From Pseudomonas ekonensis (lineage in GTDB: Bacteria > Pseudomonadota > Gammaproteobacteria > Pseudomonadales > Pseudomonadaceae), in assembly GCF_019145435.1 (NCBI RefSeq), contig NZ_JAHSTS010000002.1, forward strand, positions 248,001-312,000: 64,000 nucleotides of DNA, in the 5' to 3' direction. Positions 40,744 through 48,513 of the stretch are shown here, one piece after another. The first letter of the stretch is position 1; each line of letters begins with the position of its first letter. Position numbers and translations under genes: made by a program. Under the pieces are notes generated by a model, which made no database searches, was not told where the DNA came from, and saw only the letters and a list, made by a program, of their open reading frames with translations.

Positions 40744-42591
40744 TCAAGGCTTCTCGACGGTGACGCGGGTGGTGGCGACCGCCGCCCCGCCCAGCGCACG
40801 AGGCTGTGCGGAAGGCGCCGGGGTGGCCGCCTGCATCGAGCGGTCCGGTGCCTGGATGTGCATGCTGGTTTCGGTGCCGGTGGGGAACTCCATGTCCGAG
40901 GGGCTCTGGTACGGCAGGTTGCGCACGATGCGCGGGGTGATGGAGAGCACCAGTTCCGACTTGCCGACGGTGTCCTTGTTGCTGCCGAACAGCCGGCCCA
41001 AGCCGGGAATGTCGCCCAGGCCCGGGATCTTGTTGCCGGTGGCGCCGTGGTCGTTGCGCACCAGCCCGGCGAGGATCTGGGTCTCGCCGTCGTGCAGACG
41101 CAGCGACGTCTGGGCGTTGCGGGTGTCGACCTGCACCGGGATCGTGCCCTGGCGGGTCGGCTCCAGCGGCGTGGCGTTGCTGACTTCCAGCGCGATCTTG
41201 ATCGCCACTTCGTTGTTCAGGTGCACGGTGGGCTGCACCTCGAGCTTCAGGCCGACGTCGAGGTAGGTGACGCTTTCGGTGATCACCGGCCCCTGGGTCG
41301 AGGGCACCGAGGTGGCGCTGATGATCGGCACCCGCTGGCCGATGTGGATGCGCGCCTGCTCACGGTTGCTGACTCGGATCACGGGGCTGGCCAGGGTGTT
41401 GATGTCGTTGTCCTGGGCGTTGATCTTGGCCTGGGGCGACGGCGCGATGGAGATGCGGTCGGAGTTGATGCCCTTGAGCTGGCCCAGCAGGGTCACCGGC
41501 GAGCCGTCGCTGTTGACCACGCCGAAGGTGCTCGGCCATTGCAGGCCCAGGTCGAGGATGCGCTGGCGGGCGACTTCCATCACCTCCACCTCCAGCACCA
41601 CTTCGGGGTTGGACTGGTCCTGGGACTGCAGGAGTTTCTCGGCCATGCGCACCGCGTCTTCGGTGTCGCGCATGGTCAGGGTGTTGAGGCGCTCGTCGAC
41701 GAACACGTCGCGGGTCTTGAGCATGGTCTTGATCATGTTCAGCGCGGTGTTGGCGTCGATGCTGGTCAGGTAGAACGTGCGCATCACCAGCTCCTGGTAA
41801 TCCTTGAGCTTCTGCGGCGAGTCCGGGTAGATCAGCAGGGTGTTTTCGTTCACCACTTTCTGGTGCAGCTGGTTCTGTTGCAGCAGCAGTTGCACGGCGT
41901 CTTCGATGCGCACGTCGCGCACGAAGATCGTGGCCTTGAGGTCCGGGCGCAGGTCCTTGTCGAAGATGAAGTTCAGGCCGGCGACCTGCGACAGCACCTC
42001 GAACACGGTCTTGAGGTTGGCCTCACGGAATTCCAGGGTCACCGGCCGGTCGAGCCGGGTGCGCAGCTGCGGGTACTGCACGACGTTGCGGCTCTGCACC
42101 AGGCGGATGTTGCCTTGCAGCTCCAGCGCGCCCTCGTTGGTGGGGTCGAGCTCGAGGATCTGCTTGACCTGGCGGTCGGCGCCGTAGATGTCGCCCCGGC
42201 GCAGGTCGCCGCGGGCCAGTTCGAGCTTCTCGTCCATGCTGCGCAGGTAGTCGAGCTGGCGCAGGGCGTCCTGGGCGCGGCGGTTGTTCGGCTCGATGGT
42301 CAGCACCCGGTTGTAGGCGGTGCGGGCCGAGGCGAAGTCCCGCCGCGAACGGTCGGTGTCGCCGGAGGTCAGCAACGCGGTGATGGCCTTGGCCCGGCCG
42401 CTGTTGAGCGCCAGGTGCAGCTCGGTGTCGCGGGGGTTCTCCCGCAGGCCTTCCTCGATCCGGGCCAGGCCCGCCTCGTACTGGCCCTGGTCGATGAGGT
42501 CGGCGGCCTCCTTGTTGGCCACCTGGGCCGAGCTGCACGCGGCCAGCCCGGCGCACAGGCCCAGGCTCATCAGCAAACGGGATCTGTTCAT
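40744..42591 (-). CDS. gspD: Secretin (GspD/MshL-like) outer-membrane channel
   Basis: 615 aa lipoprotein (lipobox LAAC, Cys19). Residues ~25-150 are TPR-like, unusual for GspD but common in MshL-type secretins. N-domains follow (VTLEFREANLKTVFEVLSQVAGLNFIFDKDL; TLLIYP...). The secretin domain has VEVMEVARQRILDLGLQWP, VPIISAT and the signature DGETQILAGLVRNDHG ... KIPGLGDIPGLGRLFGS, ending ELVLSITPRIVR. It forms the exit pore. It overlaps the upstream gene by ATGA. Confidence 0.9.
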   Translation of the reverse strand: MNRSRLLMSLGLCAGLAACSSAQVANKEAADLIDQGQYEAGLARIEEGLRENPRDTELHLALNSGRAKAITALLTSGDTDRSRRDFASARTAYNRVLTIEPNNRRAQDALRQLDYLRSMDEKLELARGDLRRGDIYGADRQVKQILELDPTNEGALELQGNIRLVQSRNVVQYPQLRTRLDRPVTLEFREANLKTVFEVLSQVAGLNFIFDKDLRPDLKATIFVRDVRIEDAVQLLLQQNQLHQKVVNENTLLIYPDSPQKLKDYQELVMRTFYLTSIDANTALNMIKTMLKTRDVFVDERLNTLTMRDTEDAVRMAEKLLQSQDQSNPEVVLEVEVMEVARQRILDLGLQWPSTFGVVNSDGSPVTLLGQLKGINSDRISIAPSPQAKINAQDNDINTLASPVIRVSNREQARIHIGQRVPIISATSVPSTQGPVITESVTYLDVGLKLEVQPTVHLNNEVAIKIALEVSNATPLEPTRQGTIPVQVDTRNAQTSLRLHDGETQILAGLVRNDHGATGNKIPGLGDIPGLGRLFGSNKDTVGKSELVLSITPRIVRNLPYQSPSDMEFPTGTETSMHIQAPDRSMQAATPAPSAQPRALGGAAVATTRVTVEKP

Positions 42592-43106
42592 TGCGTACTC
42601 CCCACAGACAAGGTCTGCGACAAATGCAAAGGCAGGTAGACCAGGCTCAGCTCCAGGTCGGAAATGCCGGTGATCTTCCAGGTGTCGTCGATCACATCGC
42701 CGTTGCGCACGACGTAGATCTTCTCGCCGTCCTGCAGGAACACCTGCAAGTCGCTGCGGTCATGCAGCCGGCCGACGAACTGGAACGGCACCGGCGGCAA
42801 GCTCGGGGCTTGCACCGCCGTGGCCGGGTTGACAGGTTGCTCGGTGACCGTGGCCAGGGTCGGCGCGGGCTTCCAGGACTGGGCGGCGAACAGGTCGCCG
42901 GCCGGCCCCAGGTCCTTGATCGGCGCGGCGTCGGCCTTCCCGCCAGCGGCGGGCGACGCGCCGCGGCCAGCGGTCTTGGCCGGGGTGGCCACCGCGAGGT
43001 CGGCCGATTCGCCGTCTTCGCTCGGCGTGAAGTGTTCCGGCAACCAGGCCAGCGCCGCCGCCACGCCGAAGAACGCCACCCACCCGACGATGCGTTTGGT
43101 GTCCAT
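42588..43106 (-). CDS. GspC/PilP-like inner-membrane periplasmic protein
   Basis: 172 aa. A membrane helix at ~6-22 precedes a Pro/Ala-rich linker and a small beta domain (LPPVPFQFVGRLHDRSDLQVFLQDGEKIYVVRNGDVIDDTWKI). The FVG-x-L...V-x-x-GD pattern is that of the GspC homology region/PilP domain that touches the secretin. It sits just before the secretin gene, as pilP does before pilQ. TGATG coupling fixes the start. Confidence 0.72.
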   Translation of the reverse strand: MDTKRIVGWVAFFGVAAALAWLPEHFTPSEDGESADLAVATPAKTAGRGASPAAGGKADAAPIKDLGPAGDLFAAQSWKPAPTLATVTEQPVNPATAVQAPSLPPVPFQFVGRLHDRSDLQVFLQDGEKIYVVRNGDVIDDTWKITGISDLELSLVYLPLHLSQTLSVGSTQ

Positions 43107-43654
43107 CACGACCTCGACAGGTAAAGGGTCAAACGGATCCGGCCGGTGAGGTCGGTGTCGGCGATCTTCTTGCGCTGGAACTCGACGTCCTCCACCACCA
43201 CCGCCGGCAACTGGCCGAGCAAGGCATGCAGGAAGCGGCGCAGTTGCGGATAGCTGCCGCGCACCGGCAGCAGGATCTGGTAGCGCGCCAGATGGGTCTT
43301 GGGATCGACGCCCAGGGCGTATTCGCCGCGGGCCAGGGTGATGCGTTCCTGGGCCGCCAGGGCGTAGATGCGGTCGATGGCGACGGTGGCCTGGGGCTGG
43401 GCCGGCAGCTTGTTGCGAAAGTCGTCGAGCTGGCGCTGCGGCACCACCGGCGGCGCGATGCTGCCGTCCTCGACCTTGGCCAGGTACTCGGTGGCTTCCT
43501 CGGTCTGGCGGCTCAACTGTTGCAGCGACTGCCAGCCCGGCAGCAGGCCGCCCAGGGCCCAGGCCAGCGCCACCAGCAGCAGGGCCGCTCCGGCCAGGCC
43601 CGGCACGCCGAGGCCTTGCAGGTATTCGTGGACGATCAGTCTAGGGATTCGCAT
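43106..43654 (-). CDS. GspM/PilO-like assembly protein
   Basis: 182 aa. One membrane helix (~18-42), a coiled region (LQQLSRQTEEATEYLAKVEDG) and a ferredoxin-like periplasmic part with VDPKTHLARYQILLPVRGSYPQLRRFLHALLGQLPAVVVEDVEFQRK, the GspMb/PilO core. It should form an inner-membrane platform with the GspL/PilN-like proteins. Confidence 0.75.
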   Translation of the reverse strand: MRIPRLIVHEYLQGLGVPGLAGAALLLVALAWALGGLLPGWQSLQQLSRQTEEATEYLAKVEDGSIAPPVVPQRQLDDFRNKLPAQPQATVAIDRIYALAAQERITLARGEYALGVDPKTHLARYQILLPVRGSYPQLRRFLHALLGQLPAVVVEDVEFQRKKIADTDLTGRIRLTLYLSRS

Positions 43655-44186
43655 CGCCCATCTCCCAGGTCGCCGACAGGTTGAACTGCACCGGGTGTTC
43701 CGGCGATTTCACGACGATTTCGTGGCTCAGCAGCGACACGTCCGACAGCTCGTCGCTGGCCTCCAGACGCTTATGGAAATCGAGCATCGCCTGCAGGTCC
43801 CGGGCCTCGGCGCTGATGCGCACCTGGCCCTTGCGTGCGTCGGGGGTCAGGCTGAGCAAGGCGATGTCGTCCCGGGGCATGGCTTCGAGCATGGCGAACA
43901 GGCGCTCCCACGGGCGGCGCAGCTGCTGCGACACCTTGCGCATCTCGGCCAGGTTCTGCGCCTGCTCGCGGGTCTCGGCCGGCGTGAGGCTGGCCTTCAC
44001 GCCGCTGTCGCCGGTGAGCCTGCGCTGGGTGTGCTGCAAATGGCCTTGCTGTTGTTCGGCCTGGGCGCCGAGGTGCTGCTGCACGCCGAAGCACACCAGC
44101 GCCAGCAGCGCACCGCCGCCCAGCAGGCTCCAACCCAACGGGCCGGAGCGCGGACGGGGCTGGAAATCCAGGTTCAGGGCGCGCAT
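43641..44186 (-). CDS. GspL/PilN-like inner-membrane platform protein
   Basis: 181 aa. It starts MRALNLDFQPRPR (PilN-like short cytoplasmic tail), then a helix (~17-37), a coiled coil and a periplasmic domain ending EHPVQFNLSATWEMGD. With the separate PilM-like gene upstream it makes a split GspL. It overlaps the next gene by 14 bp. Confidence 0.72.
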   Translation of the reverse strand: MRALNLDFQPRPRSGPLGWSLLGGGALLALVCFGVQQHLGAQAEQQQGHLQHTQRRLTGDSGVKASLTPAETREQAQNLAEMRKVSQQLRRPWERLFAMLEAMPRDDIALLSLTPDARKGQVRISAEARDLQAMLDFHKRLEASDELSDVSLLSHEIVVKSPEHPVQFNLSATWEMGDANP

Positions 44187-44187
44187 G

Positions 44188-44991
44188 TCAGGCCACCGCC
44201 CGGGACATGACGTACAAGCCGTCACGCACGGTCATCGAGTCGTCTTCGAGGGTGCGCACCTGCACCCCGTCGATCTCCGGCTGCGCATCGAGGCGCGCCG
44301 GGGCGTGCAGGTAGACGTTGAACGGACGCTCGCTGGCGCTGGCCTGCAATTGCCGTTCGCGGCCCACCAGCGCGGCCAGCGCCGCATCGCTGTCGCTGCC
44401 GCCCACCGAACGCACCGCCGCCCAGCGCCCTTCCCGGGCCAGCAGCAACACACTGCGCAGCGGCTCGGCGACCACGAACAGGAAATCGCCGGCGTCGAGG
44501 CTGCGGTCGAAACGGTTGAACGCCGTCATCAGGTACGGCTGCACCGAACGCAGGCGCAAGCCACGCCCCGCGACTAGTGTACGCAGACGTTCCAGCAGAT
44601 CCTGCGGCAAGGCACTGGCGATGCGGTCGTGGCCCGCAGGCTCGGCGGACAGCACCAGGCTCCACGGCTGGGTCGGCGCACCGAACAGGTCTTCGAAGCA
44701 CAGCCGGGCGAAGCCGCGCAGTTCCTCAGGGGTGCTGATCTGCTCGCTCCACGGCACCAGGCAGAAACGGCTGAAGTGCCCGGAGACCACCACGCACAGT
44801 TCGGCACCGGCCCTGGCGTGCTCGCCGAGCAGGCGGTCGAGGGTGTCCAGCGCCACCGCGTAGCTCTGGAAGCCTTCGTCGATGTAGCCGACGCTGCCCA
44901 GCCACAGGGTCTCGCTGCCCCGCCGCTGCCCCAGGCCCACACCGCTGGCGCCGAGCACGGCGACAAAACGCTCACGCGATAAAAGTGACAC
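44188..44991 (-). CDS. PilM/GspL-like cytoplasmic platform protein
   Basis: 267 aa without membrane segments. Weak actin-like pattern: VLGASGVGLGQ at the start, VVSGHFSRFCLVPW, LRLRSVQPYLMTAFNRFD and FLFVVAEPLRSVLLL. Position between the ATPase and PilN-like genes supports a role in linking GspE to the platform. It overlaps the ATPase gene by 20 bp. The fold call is tentative. Confidence 0.62.
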   Translation of the reverse strand: MSLLSRERFVAVLGASGVGLGQRRGSETLWLGSVGYIDEGFQSYAVALDTLDRLLGEHARAGAELCVVVSGHFSRFCLVPWSEQISTPEELRGFARLCFEDLFGAPTQPWSLVLSAEPAGHDRIASALPQDLLERLRTLVAGRGLRLRSVQPYLMTAFNRFDRSLDAGDFLFVVAEPLRSVLLLAREGRWAAVRSVGGSDSDAALAALVGRERQLQASASERPFNVYLHAPARLDAQPEIDGVQVRTLEDDSMTVRDGLYVMSRAVA

Positions 44992-46693
44992 GATTGATCT
45001 CCTCCAACGTGGTGCGGCCGTGTTCCACCAGTTCCAGCGCCGACTCGCGCAGCAGGCGCAGACCGCGCTCGCAGGCCAGGGCCTTGATCCGGGTGATGGG
45101 TTGGCGTTCGACGATCATCTGCCGCAGCTCGTCGTCCAGGTGCAGCAGTTCGGCGATCGCCGTGCGCCCGCGGTAGCCGCTGCCCCGGCAATGACCGCAG
45201 CCCTTGCCGTGGACGAAGCGGTAATGGCCGACCTTGAGCGGATCGAGGCCGGAGGCGCGCAGCTCTTCTTCGCTGGGGGTCACCGGTGCGCCGCAACCGG
45301 TGCACACCAGGCGGATCAGCCGCTGGGCCAGCACTGCGTTGAGCGCCGAGACCAGGCTGTAGGGATCGATCTCCATCTGGGTGAAACGGCCGATCACGTC
45401 GAACACGTTGTTGGCGTGGATGGTGGTGAACACCAGGTGCCCGGTGAGCGCCGACTGCACGGCGATCTGCGCGGTGTCCGGGTCGCGGATCTCGCCGACC
45501 ATGATCTTGTCCGGGTCGTGGCGCAGGATCGACCGCAGGCCGCGGGCGAAGGTCAGGCCCTTCTTCTCGTTGACCGGGATCTGCAGCACCCCCGGCAACT
45601 GGTATTCCACCGGGTCTTCGATGGTGATGATCTTGTCCACCCCGTGGTTGATCTCGGTGATCATCGCGTAGAGGGTGGTGGTCTTGCCGCTGCCGGTGGG
45701 GCCGGTCACCAGCACCATGCCGTAGGGCTCGGCGGCCAGCCGGCGCAGCTGGCGCAGGGTCTCGTCCTCGAAGCCCAGGGCCTGCAACTGCACGCCGCAG
45801 ACCTTGTCGGCCAGGTCCTGCTTGTCGAGCACCCGCAGCACGGCGTCTTCGCCGAAGATGCTCGGCATGATCGACACCCGGAAGTCGATCTGCCGGCCGC
45901 TGATGCCGATCTTGAAGCGGCCGTCCTGGGGCACGCGCTTCTCGCCGATGTCCAGCTCGGCCATGACCTTGACCCGGGAAATCACTTGCTCGGCGAACTC
46001 GGTGCCCTGGATCTTGCTGATGTTGTTGAGCACCCCGTCGATCCGGTACTTGATCACCAGCCCGTTGCCGGTGGTGCCGAGGTGGATGTCGCTGGCGTGC
46101 ATTTTCAGCGCGTCGTAGAGGGTCGAGTTGACCAGTTTCACCACCACGCTGGCGTCTTCGCTGATGCTGGTCAGGGACAGGCTCTGCAGGGTGTCGGTCT
46201 GGGTGCCGGCGTCGGCCTGGGCGTTGAGCGACTCCACGGCATGGAAGCTTTCTTCGTGGCGGGCCAGGTAGGCGCTCAGGTCGTCGGCGTGCACCAGGTA
46301 CAGCGGCGCGCCGTGCAGGCATTCGTCGATCCAGGCCAGGCGCGCGCCGTCGAAGGGGTCGGCGAACACGCCGATGACCTCGTCGCGGTGGCGCAGCAGG
46401 ATGAATTCACGTTTGAGGCATTGCGCGAGGGTGACCCGGTCGAACACCGGAACGGCCTGGAACAGACTGTCGGTGTCGAGCACCGGGTAATGCAGGGTGG
46501 CGCCCAGGCTGGCGATGAACGGCATGGGCGCCAGTTCGCTGAGGCCGGCCAGCGCATCGAGCATCCGTTCCCCGGAGCCGGCGGCCCGTGCCCGGGCCTG
46601 GGCCAGTTGCTCGGCGGTGAAGCGCGCCGGGGCCTGCGCTTGCGGCAACGGCTCGGCCAACGGCGGTTCGACGACAACGGACAGACGATCCAT
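44972..46693 (-). CDS. gspE: GspE secretion ATPase
   Basis: 573 aa. N-terminal T2SSE_N domain, then the hexameric ATPase: ASDIHLGTTGNGLVIKYRIDG, Walker A VTGPTGSGKTTT, Asp box ITIEDPVEYQLPG, Walker B KIMVGEIRDPDTAQIA and the His box TGHLVFTTIHANN. A zinc tetracysteine (CTGC ... CGHC) is present, as in most GspE. It powers pseudopilus assembly from the cytoplasm. It follows the receiver gene by 84 bp. Confidence 0.92.
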   Translation of the reverse strand: MDRLSVVVEPPLAEPLPQAQAPARFTAEQLAQARARAAGSGERMLDALAGLSELAPMPFIASLGATLHYPVLDTDSLFQAVPVFDRVTLAQCLKREFILLRHRDEVIGVFADPFDGARLAWIDECLHGAPLYLVHADDLSAYLARHEESFHAVESLNAQADAGTQTDTLQSLSLTSISEDASVVVKLVNSTLYDALKMHASDIHLGTTGNGLVIKYRIDGVLNNISKIQGTEFAEQVISRVKVMAELDIGEKRVPQDGRFKIGISGRQIDFRVSIMPSIFGEDAVLRVLDKQDLADKVCGVQLQALGFEDETLRQLRRLAAEPYGMVLVTGPTGSGKTTTLYAMITEINHGVDKIITIEDPVEYQLPGVLQIPVNEKKGLTFARGLRSILRHDPDKIMVGEIRDPDTAQIAVQSALTGHLVFTTIHANNVFDVIGRFTQMEIDPYSLVSALNAVLAQRLIRLVCTGCGAPVTPSEEELRASGLDPLKVGHYRFVHGKGCGHCRGSGYRGRTAIAELLHLDDELRQMIVERQPITRIKALACERGLRLLRESALELVEHGRTTLEEINRVTFIA

Positions 46694-46777
46694 GGCTTGC
46701 TCTCCAACGCCCGGGGCCGGGGGCCCAGTCGGCGCGGCAGGCCATTGCGGCGGGTGCCGGAACGTCTGATCGCGCCA

Positions 46778-47311
46778 CTACTCCCCGGTGAGCATTTGGT
46801 CGTCATCCGGTGCCAGGGCGTCCGACTTGCTTCGTCGGCGATCCGCCAGCACCCAACTGCCATCGAACAACTGCAACGGGAAGCTCTCGGTCTTGCTCTG
46901 GCGTCGTTCGACGAACCCTTGCGAAGGGCTCGCACCGGGTCTCGCGCTACGCTCGATCCCCAGCAGGTCACAGATCGCCCGCGCCAGTTCCGCCAACGGG
47001 AACGGCTTGAACAGGATGTGGCTGACTCCCAGTTGCCGCGCCCGCTCACAGACTTCAGCGGTCGGGTGACCCGTTATCAGCACGAAATGACACGTCCTGT
47101 TCCGGCGGACGGCGTCGAGCACCTCAAAGCCTTCCATATCGGGCAAGCGGTAATCGAACACCATCACATCGGGGGCGAAGGTCTCGGCCTGGCCGATCCC
47201 GTCCGCGCCGTCATGTGCAATCCGGACGTCCAGCCCCTGCGTCGACAGGTAAACCTGAAGGTTCTCCGCCAACTGCTGTTCGTCTTCGACAACCAGTACT
47301 TTGTTAACCAA
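46778..47311 (-). CDS. Stand-alone receiver-domain response regulator heading the secretion operon
   Basis: 177 aa. Receiver domain VNKVLVVEDEQQLAEN ... DVMVFDYRLPDMEG (phospho-Asp in VFDYRL) ... FVLITGHPT ... HILFKPFPLAEL, with the conserved Thr/Lys. There is no DNA-binding output domain. The ~55-residue tail contains RRQSKTESFPLQLFDGSWVLADRRRSK and is unassigned. No ATG fits; the TTG at 47311 has AAGGAG 7 nt upstream. As first gene downstream of the sigma-54 promoter it may tune secretion or act as a phosphate sink for the MnxS kinases (inference). Confidence 0.8.
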   Translation of the reverse strand: MVNKVLVVEDEQQLAENLQVYLSTQGLDVRIAHDGADGIGQAETFAPDVMVFDYRLPDMEGFEVLDAVRRNRTCHFVLITGHPTAEVCERARQLGVSHILFKPFPLAELARAICDLLGIERSARPGASPSQGFVERRQSKTESFPLQLFDGSWVLADRRRSKSDALAPDDDQMLTGE

Positions 47312-47390
47312 GGTGGACTCCTTGAAACCGCAGGTCCGGCAGTGGAAACCCAAGGCCGGGCCTGGTGGAGTGCGCCTCGCCAGAGGTAAC

Positions 47391-47405
47391 GCACACTTCA
47401 TGCCA
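47391..47405 (-). promoter_or_regulatory. Sigma-54 promoter of the secretion/curli operon
   Basis: The minus strand reads TGGCATGAAGTGTGC, 13 of 15 consensus bases with GG and GC intact. It lies ~80 bp before the TTG start of the receiver gene. Confidence 0.65.
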
Positions 47406-47477
47406 GGCCGGGTGCCGGTGATTGTCTGTCTTCATGTCCTTGAATTGAATGGAAATGCCCGCTCGTCCCGGTACCCC

Positions 47478-47498
47478 GTTCCCCAGAAACGGGGAAGC
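47478..47498. promoter_or_regulatory. Activator dyad 1 of the secretion operon
   Basis: GTTCCCC-AGAAAC-GGGGAAG: a near-perfect form of the GTTCCCC-N6-GGGGAAC dyad, centred ~90 bp upstream of the sigma-54 promoter. Confidence 0.7.
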
Positions 47499-47519
47499 AC
47501 CTGAATGGGCATCGAAGCC

Positions 47520-47542
47520 ATTCCCCACTATTGGGGGGGAAC
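47520..47542. promoter_or_regulatory. Activator dyad 2 of the secretion operon
   Basis: ATTCCCC-ACTATT-GGGG followed by GGGAAC. It lies 43 bp (about four helical turns) from dyad 1, on the same face, and abuts the end of the isomerase gene. Confidence 0.68.
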
Positions 47543-47544
47543 CT

Positions 47545-48498
47545 TCAGTCGTCGTCAATTCGTTCGATCCTGTTCTGCGCCCGCAATTGCGCGAGCGCCT
47601 GACGGCGAGCCTGGGTCTGTCGCTGTCGGGCGAGGTATGCCCTGACCGTTTCCAGCCCTTGCTCCTCTGGGACATCGGCCGCCTCCTTGTGGTTCTCGAC
47701 GATGATCAAATGCCAGCCGAACGGTGAGCGCACCGCCTGGCTGAGTTCCCCGGGCCGCAAGGCAAACGCCGCCGCCTCGAACGCCGGCGCCATCTGTCCG
47801 CGGGCGAAGTAGCCCAACTGCCCGCCCTGGCTGGCCGTGGCATCTTGCGAGCCCTTTTGCGCCACGCCGGCGAAGCTTTCGCCCCGCTCCACCGCCTCGC
47901 GCATCTGCATCAAGCGTAGACGCGCCGCCTCGACCGTGGCGGAATCGGCCTCCCGCGCCACCTTCACCAGAATGTGCCGGGCCTGCACCTGTTCCGGCGT
48001 GCCCATCTCGGCGCGGTGTTCCTCGAAGAACGCGCGCACCTCTTGCTCGGCCGGGTCGTCGGTGCGGGTCAGTTCGGCGAACATCCGTTGGGCCGCCAGT
48101 TCGCGGCGGGTGTACTCGGTGAACGAGGCCTCGTCGAAGCCGGCCTCTTGCAGACGCCGGGTGAACTTCTCCGTGCCGCCGATGGCCTGGCGGGTCTGCT
48201 CGACCTGCTGGCGCACCGCTTGCTCATCGACCTGCACCCCGCGCTTGCGCGACTCCTGCCACAGCAGTTCCTTGTCGATCAGCATCTGCAACGCCGCTTG
48301 CCGCAACTGCCTGTACGCCTTGGGGTTGCGGATGCTCGCCACGGCGCGGCCCTGGTCTTCCAGGTATTCGGTGAAGTAGCGCTCCAGGCGAAACTCGGAA
48401 ATGGCCTCGCCGTTGACCCGCGCCGCCACCGGTTCTTGAGCGGCGAACGCCACCGGGAACCCGCTTGCGAACAGCAACAGCATCGTCTTGAGCTTCAT
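47545..48498 (-). CDS. Periplasmic parvulin-type peptidyl-prolyl isomerase (PpiC/SurA-like)
   Basis: 317 aa with a signal peptide (MLLLFASGFPVAFA). The helical SurA-N-like part (~25-150) precedes one rotamase domain (~165-275: VQARHILVKV ... SQDATASQGGQLGYFARGQMAPAFEAAAFAL ... SPFGWHLIIV). Members of this group help fold or insert exported proteins. As last gene of the mnxG operon it may assist the giant oxidase or its helpers. Confidence 0.88.
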   Translation of the reverse strand: MKLKTMLLLFASGFPVAFAAQEPVAARVNGEAISEFRLERYFTEYLEDQGRAVASIRNPKAYRQLRQAALQMLIDKELLWQESRKRGVQVDEQAVRQQVEQTRQAIGGTEKFTRRLQEAGFDEASFTEYTRRELAAQRMFAELTRTDDPAEQEVRAFFEEHRAEMGTPEQVQARHILVKVAREADSATVEAARLRLMQMREAVERGESFAGVAQKGSQDATASQGGQLGYFARGQMAPAFEAAAFALRPGELSQAVRSPFGWHLIIVENHKEAADVPEEQGLETVRAYLARQRQTQARRQALAQLRAQNRIERIDDD

Positions 48499-48513
48499 GG
48501 CGCGACGCTCCGG

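Noticed and set aside
45020..47389. A 789-codon plus-strand frame opposite gspE and the receiver gene
   Set aside because: Shadow of the minus-strand coding frames; low-complexity composition and no recognisable domain.
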